From: an uncultured Lachnospiraceae bacterium
GTDB lineage: Bacteria > Bacillota > Clostridia > Lachnospirales > Lachnospiraceae
Length of the DNA: 64,000 nucleotides
NCBI GenBank assembly: GCA_947175035.1
Contig: CAMWLG010000009.1
Span: 1-64,000 of the forward strand
Direction of reading: 5' to 3'
In this document: positions 1 to 9,452 of the stretch, piece after piece
How positions within the stretch are numbered: position 1 is the first letter of the stretch
Layout: each line of letters opens with the position of its first letter
The notes under the pieces: generated by a model
Databases searched by the model: none
What the model saw: the letters and a program-made list of their open reading frames with translations, nothing else
What the model was told of the DNA's origin: nothing
Made by a program: the position numbers and the translations under genes

Positions 1-62
1 GGATTCGAACCCCCGACAACCTGATTAAAAGTCAGGTGCTCTACCGACTGAGCTAATGCTCC
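1..62 (-). tRNA. tRNA-Lys(TTT), 3' end cut by window edge
   Basis: The reverse complement shows an acceptor start GGAGCAT, a D arm AGCTCAGTCGGTAGAGC, and an anticodon loop with TTT between CTGAC and TCAG arms, then a T arm GGTTCGAATCC. The anticodon TTT reads lysine codons. The last acceptor bases lie outside the window. It is the last visible tRNA of a four-gene cluster on this strand. Confidence 0.93.
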
Positions 63-106
63 AAACTCAAATATAAAAGAATCGGGCAAAGCACCTACCC
101 GACAAA

Positions 107-178
107 CAGGGCTAGCTGGATTCGAACCAGCGTCTGCAGCAGTCAAAGTGCTGTGCCTTACCGCTTGGCGATAGCCCT
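107..178 (-). tRNA. tRNA-Gln(TTG)
   Basis: A full cloverleaf can be drawn: acceptor AGGGCTA pairs with TAGCCCT, the anticodon stem CAGCA/TGCTG encloses CTTTGAC with anticodon TTG, and the T arm is GGTTCGAATCC. CCA is not encoded in the DNA. It lies between the tRNA-His and tRNA-Lys genes. Confidence 0.95.
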
Positions 179-221
179 ATAAAATGATACCAAGCGTGTC
201 ACTGCGACACATACATCCAAA

Positions 222-296
222 GGTGGATAGAGGGACTCGAACCCTCGGCCTCCAGAGCCACAATCTGGCGCGCTAACCAACTGCGCCATACCCACC
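222..296 (-). tRNA. tRNA-His(GTG)
   Basis: The acceptor GTGGGTA pairs with TATCCAC, with the extra G at position -1 opposite C73 that is diagnostic of histidine tRNA. The anticodon stem CCAGA/TCTGG encloses TTGTGGC with anticodon GTG. CCA is not encoded. Confidence 0.95.
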
Positions 297-341
297 ATAT
301 CATCTTTTGACATCTTTTGTTCAGACAATGACTTGTCCAAA

Positions 342-415
<74 letters not shown>

Positions 416-437
416 ATGTCAATCGGCGACGAATGAT

Positions 438-466
438 ATTTTACCTTATTATGAGTGGTTTGTCAA
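438..466 (-). promoter_or_regulatory. sigma-A promoter of the tRNA cluster
   Basis: On the minus strand TTGACA (461-466) is followed after exactly 17 bases by TAAAAT (438-443), 23 bases upstream of the tRNA-Arg gene. This is a near-consensus vegetative promoter and explains joint transcription of the Arg, His, Gln and Lys tRNAs. Bases 467-527 beyond it hold no recognisable feature. Confidence 0.8.
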
Positions 467-527
467 CCGTTTGCACAAATTTTTCTATTCCAAACTTTCT
501 ATTCCGAGTGTATTGCATACAAAATGT

Positions 528-572
528 TCATATAAATGGCTCTAAGAAGGTATATTTTTTCCTCTTTTTCAA
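528..572 (-). pseudogene. 14-codon ORF stub with strong RBS, possibly a truncated paralogue
   Basis: A strong Shine-Dalgarno GAGGAGGAATATAG is followed by a TTG start and only 14 codons beginning MKKRKKYTFL before a TGA stop. The start region closely copies that of the 199-residue gene just upstream, which begins GGAGGAACATAG-TTG-AAAAATAGG and encodes MKNRCF. It may be the start of a further paralogous membrane protein that has lost its body, or a tiny real peptide. No hydrophobic segment follows. Confidence 0.3.
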
Positions 573-638
573 CTATATTCCTCCTCGTTTATACAGTCCA
601 GAATTATAGGTAAAGACCTTGGCATTCTGATACCATCA

Positions 639-1238
639 TCAATATAATTCAAGAATAGGACAATAGAAATTATCCCTCCATGTGTCCTTTCCAAGGATTT
701 CCACAGTGCGTTGTGCATGTTCATCCAAGTTGTACCCCATCCAGTCCCCGTATTCCTCCAAAAGAATAAATTCTCGTTCTCCGTTATCCGACAGGCGGAC
801 ACCATACAAAAACAATGAGCCCCAATCTGCCATTGCACGTTCTCCAGCCATTTCCGCATCTTTGTCTATTAGATTCAAACTGGCATAACAATCATACAAC
901 TGGGATTTCTTTAGGAAGGGCTTTTTTTCATATTCCTCCATATGCTCGCACAAATACTCATACAGAGTGTCATTCTTATAAAAAACAAGCCGACGATTGC
1001 TGTCTCTGAACGCCTCCGAAACATCAAAATAATATATGTCACCACTATTATCTATAAAGGATCCTGCCAGTTGAGCCGATTCAGTGTACCGTTCTTTGAT
1101 GCACATAATAACAATTTTCTGTTCCGCCATTCTCTGCGTCATTTCCTTTTTTTGATTGGCTTCGCGGAGTATGCCGTACCCGACGCAGAGAATCAGTATT
1201 CCCAGAACAATCACCGCAACAAAACACCTATTTTTCAA
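639..1238 (-). CDS. hypothetical membrane-anchored protein (199 aa)
   Basis: I do not recognise a family. Residues about 6-24 (FVAVIVLGILILCVGYGIL) form one N-terminal transmembrane or uncleaved signal segment; the remaining roughly 170 residues are soluble and probably extracytoplasmic, with no cysteine lipobox. The start codon is TTG, supported by GGAGG seven bases upstream. It begins 13 bases after the stop of the solute-binding-like lipoprotein, so it is the third gene of that operon. It may be a partner of the two lipoproteins upstream, but the function is unknown. Confidence 0.7.
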   Translation of the reverse strand: MKNRCFVAVIVLGILILCVGYGILREANQKKEMTQRMAEQKIVIMCIKERYTESAQLAGSFIDNSGDIYYFDVSEAFRDSNRRLVFYKNDTLYEYLCEHMEEYEKKPFLKKSQLYDCYASLNLIDKDAEMAGERAMADWGSLFLYGVRLSDNGEREFILLEEYGDWMGYNLDEHAQRTVEILGKDTWRDNFYCPILELY

Positions 1239-1251
1239 CTATGTTCCTCCA

Positions 1252-3651
1252 CTACCGATTCTCCTGCACATACATCTGCACACGGCTCTGGATAATCGAC
1301 GCCACATCCTCCGCCTTCTTATCTCCGGCAAAAAAGCTCCCCATCTCCTCACTAATGATATTAAGCACATTGGCATCCTCGAAAGATGTCTGTGTCGTGG
1401 ATTCCACATAGGCAATCAACTCGTCCAACTGCTCCTGTGAAAGTGGGGGAACCACCGCCGCCTCCCCGTTTTGATACAAAGTAAGGTCATACTCCACCTT
1501 TTCCCCATTTTCATCCATATAGTAAGATCGCTTGGTTTCCTCCTTCGCCCATTCCTCAAAGATCCTTTTATTGACAGGCAGGCTGGACTCCAAGCCGCTC
1601 TGATACTCCTCCGTCAGATAAAACCTCGCAAAATCCCATGCGCCGTCCGGATTTTCCGACTGAGCCAAAAGCGCCATCAGATTTTGACCACGTATCAAAG
1701 CGCCAGTTCCGCTTCCTGCCGCCTTCCCGGAATCTCCGGGAAACCCGACAAAGACATAATCCCCGCCCAGATATCCGTTTAGCTTATAATAAAGCCTCTC
1801 ATCCACACTTTGGGAAAAGCTCCAAACACTCAGCTCCATCAGCAATGTCCTTTCCTTCAGATACTGCAGCTCGTATTCCCCTTCGCCGCTCTCCGCAGCA
1901 TACCGTCTCTCCTCCGGCAATGTATACGCATATTTCATGATTTCGATAAATTCCGTAGAATCGAAGCTGCAGCTTCCTGTCTCTGGATCAATAAAGTCAT
2001 TGCCGCGATACTCCATGACCTTCTCCATAAAGACATCCCTGTTCAATCCATCCAACAGCTGGGCATCCGCCTGCATCCCGGCAAGCGCTTCACGCATCCG
2101 CTCCATAGACCAGTTACCGCCTTCTCCCACAATGTCGGTACGTGCTGCCATAATACTCAACGTAAAGGAGGGCACCACATACATGAGCTTCCCGTCCACA
2201 GAGTAAGCGTCAAACACATTTTCCAAAAACTCCGTCTGAGACAACTCTTCATCCCCTTCTATCAGCGGATTCACATCCGCAATCAACCCCTTCGCTATGT
2301 AGCTATTCATGGGAAGCCCCTCCGCCATCAGCAGATCGGGTCGATTGCCTGAAACCATATCAAGATTCAGACGCTCGACGGACTCATACTCTCGAAGCAC
2401 CACCCTGTACCTGTCGCTCTCCCTGTTGTATCGAATCGCCTGCTTTTTGATGCCGCCGTTTACGCCAATTCCCGCCAGCACCACCACCGCTTTATCAGGA
2501 ATGTCCTCCGGTGCTACGTACTCGAACATTCCAGCCTTCATCTCGCTGGTGTAATCCTCCCTGTAAATCATAAAAAAACGTGTCTCATCCAACGCCAACA
2601 GACAATGGGCAGCCGTAATATACTTATCTGAATTAACATAGTTCATTTTCAGTTTTCCATCCACATCGCCCATATCATACGCAAAGACCCCCATACTGTC
2701 CACATAAACCATATCGCTGTCCACCCCTGCAGCAAGCGTGGCACTGTAAGGTGAAAAAAGTTCATCCGGCAGCACAAACACCTCACCCAAGGCATCCGTC
2801 CGAATATCGTATTGTCTCAGGCTATACGTGATCGCCGCCTCCCGACACAACAGCAGACAAACACCGTCCTCTTTCCGTATCAGACTTCGACAACTTCGGA
2901 ATGCCTTGGCGGTCTCCTCGGAGAGCCTCTCCTGTGCCGCTGGAGCGCCATCCTGCCCCAAGGGGAGCCTGTACGCATTTTTTCCCGTCAAAATCAACTC
3001 CGCTGAACCGCCCTCCACGGGAAAAATCGTCCAAGCGGTCAATTCCTCCTTATCATCCCAAGTGTGCAATACACTAGTGATATCCGTTCGCCACAAAAGC
3101 GTGCCGCCAGCATCCCAACAGCACGCATATTGCTGTGACGGGAATGAATCCTCATAAAAATCCTGATAACGGCAGAGCGCATAGACCTTCCCGTCAGCCC
3201 CAATCGTGAAATCACTGTATCGAACGTCTTCTCCCTGTTTCCGCTCCTCAGATGCCGGCAGTTCCATAGGAACTGACTGAAAGGCGCTCTCCCCCTCGTC
3301 CATGGAAAGCAGCGTATAGGTCACCTCAACTTTGTCCCAGTCACGCATACCCATCACCACATAAATCCTGCCGTCCCGGTACGCCGCACACTCCACACTG
3401 TTGCTTACATCATCGTCCAACATGGGAATGGCCACATCGCTGACCCGATACACATTCTCTTTCGCCAGCGCCACATTGTCATTGACTGCTATAAGAGAAG
3501 AATCCGTATCATTGACCGAACCGGCGTCTGAATCCGCAGACAGACTGCCGCCCTCCCCATCCGCTGATTTCCCCCCGCAGGCACACAGCCCGACCACCAG
3601 CGCAAGAGTAAGCCCGACGCTCACTATTCGTTGAAACAAACATTTCCCCAT
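1252..3651 (-). CDS. lipoprotein with N-terminal propeller-like and C-terminal solute-binding domains
   Basis: The 799-residue product starts with a lipoprotein signal (MGKCLFQRIVSVGLTLALVVG with lipobox LCAC), then a Ser/Gly/Asp-rich linker. Residues about 60-390 show repeated short strands of the type DGRIYVV, DGKVYALC and GDVDGKL, suggesting a beta-propeller. Residues about 395-790 look like a family 1 extracellular solute-binding protein (AIRYNRESDRYRVVLREYES, RPDLLMAEG, GKLMYVVPSF, GAWDFARFYLTEEYQ). Ordinary sugar-binding proteins have about 430 residues, so the N-terminal half is an addition. No ABC permease or ATPase gene is nearby, so transport is not proven; sensing or scaffolding at the membrane surface is possible. 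Confidence 0.8.
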   Translation of the reverse strand: MGKCLFQRIVSVGLTLALVVGLCACGGKSADGEGGSLSADSDAGSVNDTDSSLIAVNDNVALAKENVYRVSDVAIPMLDDDVSNSVECAAYRDGRIYVVMGMRDWDKVEVTYTLLSMDEGESAFQSVPMELPASEERKQGEDVRYSDFTIGADGKVYALCRYQDFYEDSFPSQQYACCWDAGGTLLWRTDITSVLHTWDDKEELTAWTIFPVEGGSAELILTGKNAYRLPLGQDGAPAAQERLSEETAKAFRSCRSLIRKEDGVCLLLCREAAITYSLRQYDIRTDALGEVFVLPDELFSPYSATLAAGVDSDMVYVDSMGVFAYDMGDVDGKLKMNYVNSDKYITAAHCLLALDETRFFMIYREDYTSEMKAGMFEYVAPEDIPDKAVVVLAGIGVNGGIKKQAIRYNRESDRYRVVLREYESVERLNLDMVSGNRPDLLMAEGLPMNSYIAKGLIADVNPLIEGDEELSQTEFLENVFDAYSVDGKLMYVVPSFTLSIMAARTDIVGEGGNWSMERMREALAGMQADAQLLDGLNRDVFMEKVMEYRGNDFIDPETGSCSFDSTEFIEIMKYAYTLPEERRYAAESGEGEYELQYLKERTLLMELSVWSFSQSVDERLYYKLNGYLGGDYVFVGFPGDSGKAAGSGTGALIRGQNLMALLAQSENPDGAWDFARFYLTEEYQSGLESSLPVNKRIFEEWAKEETKRSYYMDENGEKVEYDLTLYQNGEAAVVPPLSQEQLDELIAYVESTTQTSFEDANVLNIISEEMGSFFAGDKKAEDVASIIQSRVQMYVQENR

Positions 3652-3674
3652 AACTCTGTCCCCCCTGTGATATC

Positions 3675-4187
3675 TTATTCTGTGACAAATACCATTTGTT
3701 TCCCATTCTCAAGATATTCCCATGTGCTGTCCGTGAAGGTAAGAACCGCCTGCTCTCCCGAGAATCTAACCTCCGCTATAATGGGATTTCCTGCCGCATC
3801 CGTCCCCGTGACAGTCAAAGTATTGTTTTCATAAGCTCCCGCAAAATCATCTATCATTGTCAGTCCCACAAGCACAAGCTCTGCCCCGTAAGAGCCGTCT
3901 GCATTCGCAGTAACGGAAAACGTGCTGCCGTCATTTTCATACACATACATCCCGACAATGTCGTCTGGCTGCACATCCATCGAGTGTTCGCCTTCCGAAG
4001 CTAATGTGGGAGCGGCATCCTCATTTCCTGCTGCCTCCGTGTCTGTGGTCTCCGGGACTGATTCCAAGCCATTGTCCGGCATCCCCGAAACGGATTCCTC
4101 TTCGAATTCCATAATTTCCACGGCAGGATTCCCACACCCAACCAGCATCAAAACCAATACACAAACCACTAATAAGCGCTTTTTCAT
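3675..4187 (-). CDS. small lipoprotein (170 aa)
   Basis: The N-terminus MKKRLLVVCVLVLMLVGC is a lipoprotein signal peptide with lipobox LVGC, followed by an acidic, low-complexity stretch to about residue 75. The C-terminal half (GMYVYENDGSTFSVTANADGSYGAELV) looks like a small beta-rich lipocalin-like domain. It is preceded by AAGGGATTGAAGG and lies 23 bases upstream of the solute-binding-like lipoprotein gene, making it the first gene of the operon. No specific family is recognised. Confidence 0.75.
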   Translation of the reverse strand: MKKRLLVVCVLVLMLVGCGNPAVEIMEFEEESVSGMPDNGLESVPETTDTEAAGNEDAAPTLASEGEHSMDVQPDDIVGMYVYENDGSTFSVTANADGSYGAELVLVGLTMIDDFAGAYENNTLTVTGTDAAGNPIIAEVRFSGEQAVLTFTDSTWEYLENGKQMVFVTE

Positions 4188-4237
4188 CCTTCAATCCCTT
4201 CTCGCACCCCTGCGCACAAAAGGCGGCATGATATCCC

Positions 4238-4267
4238 ATTGTTGATACCATACCGCCCATTTGTCAA
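4238..4267 (-). promoter_or_regulatory. probable promoter of the lipoprotein operon
   Basis: TTGACA (4262-4267) is followed after 18 bases by AACAAT (4238-4243) on the minus strand, about 50 bases upstream of the 170-residue lipoprotein gene. The -35 is perfect while the -10 is only fair. Confidence 0.5.
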
Positions 4268-4276
4268 AAAACATTA

Positions 4277-5506
4277 TCACTCTGTAGTAAGCAGTTCCTT
4301 ATACCACTCCATCGCCCCAGTATAAGCCTGCTGCACGGTCTCCATCGAAATATCCTGCAGAATCATCTGGCGGGATACCTCCTGCCAGTTTGCGTCCTCA
4401 TACTGCATGATGAAATCCAGCACCTCCGCCAACGGTCCCGTATGATCCACCAATGCCTTGTAAATATCGTCGGACACCTTCATCATTCCAAGCGCCTGCG
4501 GCAAAGGCTTCTCCAAAATGACATCCAGCACGGAGAATAACCCCATCAGGAACAACTCATCCTTCTTAGCCGCCACATGGAAGCTCTCCGCCAGATTCTC
4601 CGCAAAGCGTCCCCGCAACAGGGAGAGTCTCGTCACCTCACTGGGCTTATCTTCATAAAGTTTCCCCGCCACAGCCGTGTTGATCCAGCGCTTCAGCTCA
4701 TTCTGCCCCAGCATAGCCGCTGCATGCCGAATGGTAGTGATACCGGAATTGACTGTCATACGGTTCACCATGCCCAACAGGGAGATGGTCAACGCCGTAT
4801 CCCTGCTGACAACATCCGCCGCCTTCTGCAAATCGAAATCCGCATCATTCACCGTGCTCAACAGCTGTATGTAGTTGATCTTCAAAGGCGCAATCTTGTT
4901 GTCGCTGCCCTTGGCGAGCGGCATGCGGTAAAAGCTGCCCTCAAAGAGCCGGCATCCGCCCTCCTCTTTCAACCGCTGGAATGTCTCCATATTCTGAATA
5001 TTGCCCGCACAGATTTTGGCATTGGGATAAAGCTTGCCAAAATAAATCTTCGCCTTGTCGATTGCCACCTTCTGGTTATTCAAAAGAACATAATCCATCA
5101 TTGACAGAACGCCCCGATAATTCTCGAACTCCGACACCGCCAGCTTATGGATTGCCAGCTTATACCCTTTCTCTTTTAACTCGCGCAGCCGGTTCAGATA
5201 CATGTCAATGGGCGGAATCGTGTTGTCTATCAGGAACACAATCTTATCGTGGGGTGCATCACACTGACTTTCCACATCCGCAAAAATAGAAACACTCGTC
5301 AAAGGCACAAAGACCTCCTTGCCTTCCGCCAAAGTCTCAATGCCGATATGCTGCACCAACTCCAAACCCGCCACTTGGGAAGCCCCGTCAAACTGCGCCG
5401 TTCCCAGCAGAATCGGGTTCAACAGATAATTATTCTTCTGGGTAAAAATGGAATACGCCCCCACTGCCATATTTTCGTCAAAAAGCGGAATAAGAACAAC
5501 TAACAT
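4277..5506 (-). CDS. EAL-HDOD domain protein (YuxH type), EAL part degenerate
   Basis: The 409-residue protein has an N-terminal EAL-like half (about 1-200: MLVVLIPLFDENMAVGAYSIF, DYVLLNN, KICAGNIQNMETFQRL, LFEGSFY) and a C-terminal HDOD half (about 205-390: LLSTVNDADFDLQKAADVVSRDTALTISLLGMVN, AAAMLGQNELKRWI). This architecture matches the YuxH family of cytoplasmic signalling proteins. The catalytic EAL signature and the DDFG motif of active c-di-GMP phosphodiesterases are absent, so it is probably a binding or scaffolding protein. The start has AGAGGTGAGTGT before ATG, and it follows its own promoter, divided from purL by 127 bases. Confidence 0.85.
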   Translation of the reverse strand: MLVVLIPLFDENMAVGAYSIFTQKNNYLLNPILLGTAQFDGASQVAGLELVQHIGIETLAEGKEVFVPLTSVSIFADVESQCDAPHDKIVFLIDNTIPPIDMYLNRLRELKEKGYKLAIHKLAVSEFENYRGVLSMMDYVLLNNQKVAIDKAKIYFGKLYPNAKICAGNIQNMETFQRLKEEGGCRLFEGSFYRMPLAKGSDNKIAPLKINYIQLLSTVNDADFDLQKAADVVSRDTALTISLLGMVNRMTVNSGITTIRHAAAMLGQNELKRWINTAVAGKLYEDKPSEVTRLSLLRGRFAENLAESFHVAAKKDELFLMGLFSVLDVILEKPLPQALGMMKVSDDIYKALVDHTGPLAEVLDFIMQYEDANWQEVSRQMILQDISMETVQQAYTGAMEWYKELLTTE

Positions 5507-5572
5507 ACACTCACCTCTTTCTCCCTATATTCACACTTGCTCATTTTACTTATTTCCGAATATCCTATGTCT

Positions 5573-5601
5573 ATTGTAACATAAACATCCCATTTTGTCA
5601 G
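5573..5601 (-). promoter_or_regulatory. promoter of the EAL-HDOD gene
   Basis: CTGACA (5596-5601) and TACAAT (5573-5578) are separated by 17 bases on the minus strand, 67 bases upstream of the start codon and just downstream of the purL stop. Confidence 0.6.
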
Positions 5602-5633
5602 CCCTAATCATCGCTTCAGGCAGATCATTGTTC

Positions 5634-8600
5634 CTATCTGAAATACTCCACTCCAGACTCAAATATCTTCATATCCTGCTCTCCATAGATATTCATTGCC
5701 ACGGCCTCGCCCCTTCTCTCGGAGTGCGCCATCTTGCCCAAACACCTGCCGTCAGGCGAGGTAATTCCCTCAATCGCACAATAGGAACCATTGATATTAA
5801 ATTCCTCGTCCATGCTCACATTGCCATCCGGGTCGGCATACTGCGTAGCCACCTGTCCATTGGCAAAGAGCCTCTCAATCCACTCCTTCGGAGCCACGAA
5901 ACGGCCCTCGCCATGGGAAGCGGGATTACAATAGGTCTCGCCAGGCTTCGCGCCCTGCAGCCAGGGAGATTTGTTGGAAACCACCTTGATATATGCCATC
6001 TTGGAGATATGGCGGTTGATGGTATTATAAGTAAGCGTGGGAGAATCCTCCTTTTGCCCCACAATCTCGCCATAAGGCACAAGCCCCAATTTGATCAATG
6101 CCTGGAAACCGTTGCAGATTCCCAAGGCCAAACCATCTCTCTCGTTTAACAGCTTCATGACCGCTTCCTTCAGTTTCTCGTTCTGGAATGCGGTGGCAAA
6201 AAATTTCGCGCTGCCGTCAGGCTCGTCGCCCGCCGAGAAGCCTCCGGGGAACATGATAATCTGTGCCTGTGCAATGGATTTTTCAAACTCCTCCACAGAC
6301 CCGCGGATATCCTCCGCCGTCAAATTCTTAAACACCCTCGTGATCACGTTTGCACCTGCATTCTCAAACGCCTTGGCAGAATCGTACTCGCAATTCGTGC
6401 CGGGGAATACCGGGATAAACACTGTGGGCTTGGCTATTTTGTGTTTGCAGACATATATATTGTCCGCCTTGTAACAGGTACTCGCCACCGCGTCTTTTCC
6501 CTTCACGGCCTTGGTGGGGAATACCTTCTCCAGCTTGGATGTCCATGCCTCCAACGCCTCGTCCATGGTAATTCTGACGTCACCGTACACAAAGTCAGGG
6601 TTCTCGGTCACTGTACCTACCACATGTCCCTTAAATGGCAGCTCTACCTCCCCCGGGCAGACCTCCACCAGAAGATCTCCCATCGCATTCTCAAACAACT
6701 GATCCACCGTGATCTCATCTGCAAGTCTGACACCCAGTCGATTGCCGAATGCCATCTTGGATAATGCTGCTGCCACACCTCTCGCGTCCAAAGCATAAGC
6801 GGAGACAATCTTACCCTCCTGTATCTGCTCATGAATGTAGTCGTACAGCTCCGCCACGTCATCATACATAGGGATGTCAAAATCATCCTTCTCAATCTGA
6901 TATCTCACCAACACATTTCCGGGTTTTTTCAGCTCCGGCGTGATAATATCGCCGCTCTTTGCCACGTCCACGGCAAAGGACACCAGTGTGGGAGGCACGT
7001 CAATCTCGTTAAAGGTGCCGGACATGCTGTCCTTGCCTCCTATGGAGGGCAGACCAAAGCCAATCTGTGCGTCATAAGCCCCCAGCAGCGCCGCAAAAGG
7101 CTGACTCCAACGATTGGGGTCACTGGTCATCCTGCGGAAATATTCTTGAAATGTAAAACGAATCTTCCGATAATCGCCGCCTGACGCCACAATCTTTGCC
7201 ATGGACTCCACCACCGCGTAAATTGCCCCATGATATGGACTCCATGAGGACAGATAGGGGTCGAAGCCATGTGCCATCATCGTCACGGTGTCCGTCCTGC
7301 CCTGCAGTACCGGAAGTTTGGCAATCATGGACTGGGTCTCGGTAAGCTGATATTTACCGCCATAGGGCATCAGCACGCTCCCCGCACCGATGGAGGAGTC
7401 AAACATCTCCACCAGCCCCTTCTGGGAGCAGACATTCAGGTCTTTCAACAGTGTGAGCCATGCCCCCTTCACATCGCCCTGTTCCAGCTTGTCGCCCACT
7501 GCAGGAACAGCCTGCTTTCTAAAATAATTATCCTCCTCAGAGGGAATATCCACTTTTACAGAAGTCTCCTGATGAGCCCCGTTGGTGTCAAGGAAGGCTC
7601 TCTTTAAATCCACGATTCTTTTGCCTCGCCAATTGAGCACCAGTCTGGGTTCTTCCGTGACCACAGCCACTTCCACGGCCTCCAGATTCTCCTCGGCGGC
7701 ATACCCCAAAAACTCCTGCACGTCCTTCGGGTCAACCACCACGGCCATGCGCTCCTGAGACTCGGAAATAGCAAGCTCCGTGCCATCCAGCCCCGCATAT
7801 TTCTTGGGCACCTTATCCAAATCCACCGTAAGGCCATCCGCCAACTCCCCGATGGCAACCGATACACCACCGGCGCCAAAGTCATTACACTTCTTGATCA
7901 GACGGCTGACCTCCGCCCGGCGAAACAATCTCTGAATCTTTCTCTCTGTGGGAGCATTTCCCTTCTGTACCTCCGCGCCACAGGTCTCGATGGACTGCTC
8001 TGTATGTACCTTGGAGGAACCCGTAGCCCCGCCGCATCCGTCACGGCCGGTACGTCCGCCCAGAAGGATAATGATATCTCCGGGGTCGGAAGTCTCTCTC
8101 TTAACATTTTTCCTGGGAGCGGCGCCCATCACGGCGCCAATCTCCATTCTCTTTGCCACATAATCAGGGTGATAAATCTCTTTCACAAAACCAGTTGCCA
8201 GACCAATCTGGTTGCCATAGGAGGAATAGCCGCTGGCAGCCCCCCGCACCAGTCTCTTCTGGGAAAGCTTCCCCTTCAAGGTCTCGGACACGGGAACCGT
8301 AGGATCCGCCGCCCCCGTCACACGCATCGCCTGATACACATAACCCCGTCCGGATAGGGGATCGCGAATCGCACCGCCCAGACAGGTTGCCGCGCCACCG
8401 AAGGGTTCAATCTCCGTAGGATGATTGTGTGTTTCATTTTTGAAAAACACCAACCACTCCTCCGTCTCCTTGTAATCGCCGTAATCCATCTCCACGGGAA
8501 CCACTACAGAGCAGGCATTAATCTCATCTGACTCCTCCATGTCGTCCAGCTTCCCATCCTTTTTTAACTTTCTCATAGCCATCAGAGCCAAATCCATCAG

Positions 8601-9419
8601 GCAGACAAATTTGTCATCGCGCCCCGCGAAAATCTCCGCCCTGGTATCCAGATAACTCTGGTAGGTGGTCTCAATCGGTGAGCGGAAATATCCCTCGCCA
8701 AACTCCACATCCTTCAGCTCTGTGGAGAAGGTGGTATGGCGGCAGTGGTCAGACCAATAGGTATCCAGCACCCGAATCTCCGTCATGGAGGGGTCTCTCT
8801 TCTCGTCGTCATGGAAATATTTTTGAATATGCAAAAAGTCCTTGAATGTCATTGCCAGCCCAAGAGAATCATAGAGCCTGCGCAGCTCCTCCTCCGGAAG
8901 ATTTGCAAAATCATCAAACACAGCCACATCCGCCGGCTCGTCAAACACAGTGATCAAAGTGTCCGGTTTGACCATGTCAGTCTCTCTGGAATCCACGGGA
9001 TTGATGCAGTATGCCTTCACTCGGGCAAACTCCTCCTCGCTGATATCCCCCTGAATCAGATAAGTGACAGCGGTCTTGATGACTGGATTTTCATTTTCAT
9101 CTAAAAATTGTACGCATTGCACAGCGGAATCCGCCCTCTGGTCAAACTGCCCCGGGAGAAACTCCACGGAGAACACATGCCCGTCCGCGGGAACCTCGAT
9201 ACTCTCCTCATATAAATCATCCACCGGCGGCTCTGAAAACACGGTTTTGCAAGCTCTTGCAAACACCTCGTCCGAAATATTCTCCACATCATACCGGATG
9301 AACACCCGAACACTTCTTGCCATGATCCCCAGATAATTCCTTAATTCCTCATGCAGCTCCTTCGCCTTTACCGCAAAGGGCTCCTTTTTCTCCACATAGA
9401 TACGCCTTACGTTTCCCAT
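5634..9419 (-). CDS. purL: phosphoribosylformylglycinamidine synthase, single-chain with glutaminase domain
   Basis: This 1261-residue enzyme converts FGAR, glutamine and ATP to FGAM, the fourth step of purine synthesis. The synthetase core is marked by YWSDHCRHTTF, FKNETHNHPTEIEPFGGAATC and a second half with PSIGGKDSMSGTF. The C-terminal class I amidotransferase shows PVFPGTNCEYDSAKAF, the nucleophile Cys in LGICNGFQALI and the His in NPASHGEGRF. The length fits the large fused form rather than the PurS/PurL/PurQ trio. ATG is preceded by GGAGGAAACAGGAG. It stands apart from purEMND and lies 33 bases after a TetR gene, so the two may be co-transcribed. Confidence 0.97.
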   Translation of the reverse strand: MGNVRRIYVEKKEPFAVKAKELHEELRNYLGIMARSVRVFIRYDVENISDEVFARACKTVFSEPPVDDLYEESIEVPADGHVFSVEFLPGQFDQRADSAVQCVQFLDENENPVIKTAVTYLIQGDISEEEFARVKAYCINPVDSRETDMVKPDTLITVFDEPADVAVFDDFANLPEEELRRLYDSLGLAMTFKDFLHIQKYFHDDEKRDPSMTEIRVLDTYWSDHCRHTTFSTELKDVEFGEGYFRSPIETTYQSYLDTRAEIFAGRDDKFVCLMDLALMAMRKLKKDGKLDDMEESDEINACSVVVPVEMDYGDYKETEEWLVFFKNETHNHPTEIEPFGGAATCLGGAIRDPLSGRGYVYQAMRVTGAADPTVPVSETLKGKLSQKRLVRGAASGYSSYGNQIGLATGFVKEIYHPDYVAKRMEIGAVMGAAPRKNVKRETSDPGDIIILLGGRTGRDGCGGATGSSKVHTEQSIETCGAEVQKGNAPTERKIQRLFRRAEVSRLIKKCNDFGAGGVSVAIGELADGLTVDLDKVPKKYAGLDGTELAISESQERMAVVVDPKDVQEFLGYAAEENLEAVEVAVVTEEPRLVLNWRGKRIVDLKRAFLDTNGAHQETSVKVDIPSEEDNYFRKQAVPAVGDKLEQGDVKGAWLTLLKDLNVCSQKGLVEMFDSSIGAGSVLMPYGGKYQLTETQSMIAKLPVLQGRTDTVTMMAHGFDPYLSSWSPYHGAIYAVVESMAKIVASGGDYRKIRFTFQEYFRRMTSDPNRWSQPFAALLGAYDAQIGFGLPSIGGKDSMSGTFNEIDVPPTLVSFAVDVAKSGDIITPELKKPGNVLVRYQIEKDDFDIPMYDDVAELYDYIHEQIQEGKIVSAYALDARGVAAALSKMAFGNRLGVRLADEITVDQLFENAMGDLLVEVCPGEVELPFKGHVVGTVTENPDFVYGDVRITMDEALEAWTSKLEKVFPTKAVKGKDAVASTCYKADNIYVCKHKIAKPTVFIPVFPGTNCEYDSAKAFENAGANVITRVFKNLTAEDIRGSVEEFEKSIAQAQIIMFPGGFSAGDEPDGSAKFFATAFQNEKLKEAVMKLLNERDGLALGICNGFQALIKLGLVPYGEIVGQKEDSPTLTYNTINRHISKMAYIKVVSNKSPWLQGAKPGETYCNPASHGEGRFVAPKEWIERLFANGQVATQYADPDGNVSMDEEFNINGSYCAIEGITSPDGRCLGKMAHSERRGEAVAMNIYGEQDMKIFESGVEYFR

Positions 9420-9452
9420 AGCTCTCCTGTTTCCTCCAACTTATTGACTGTA

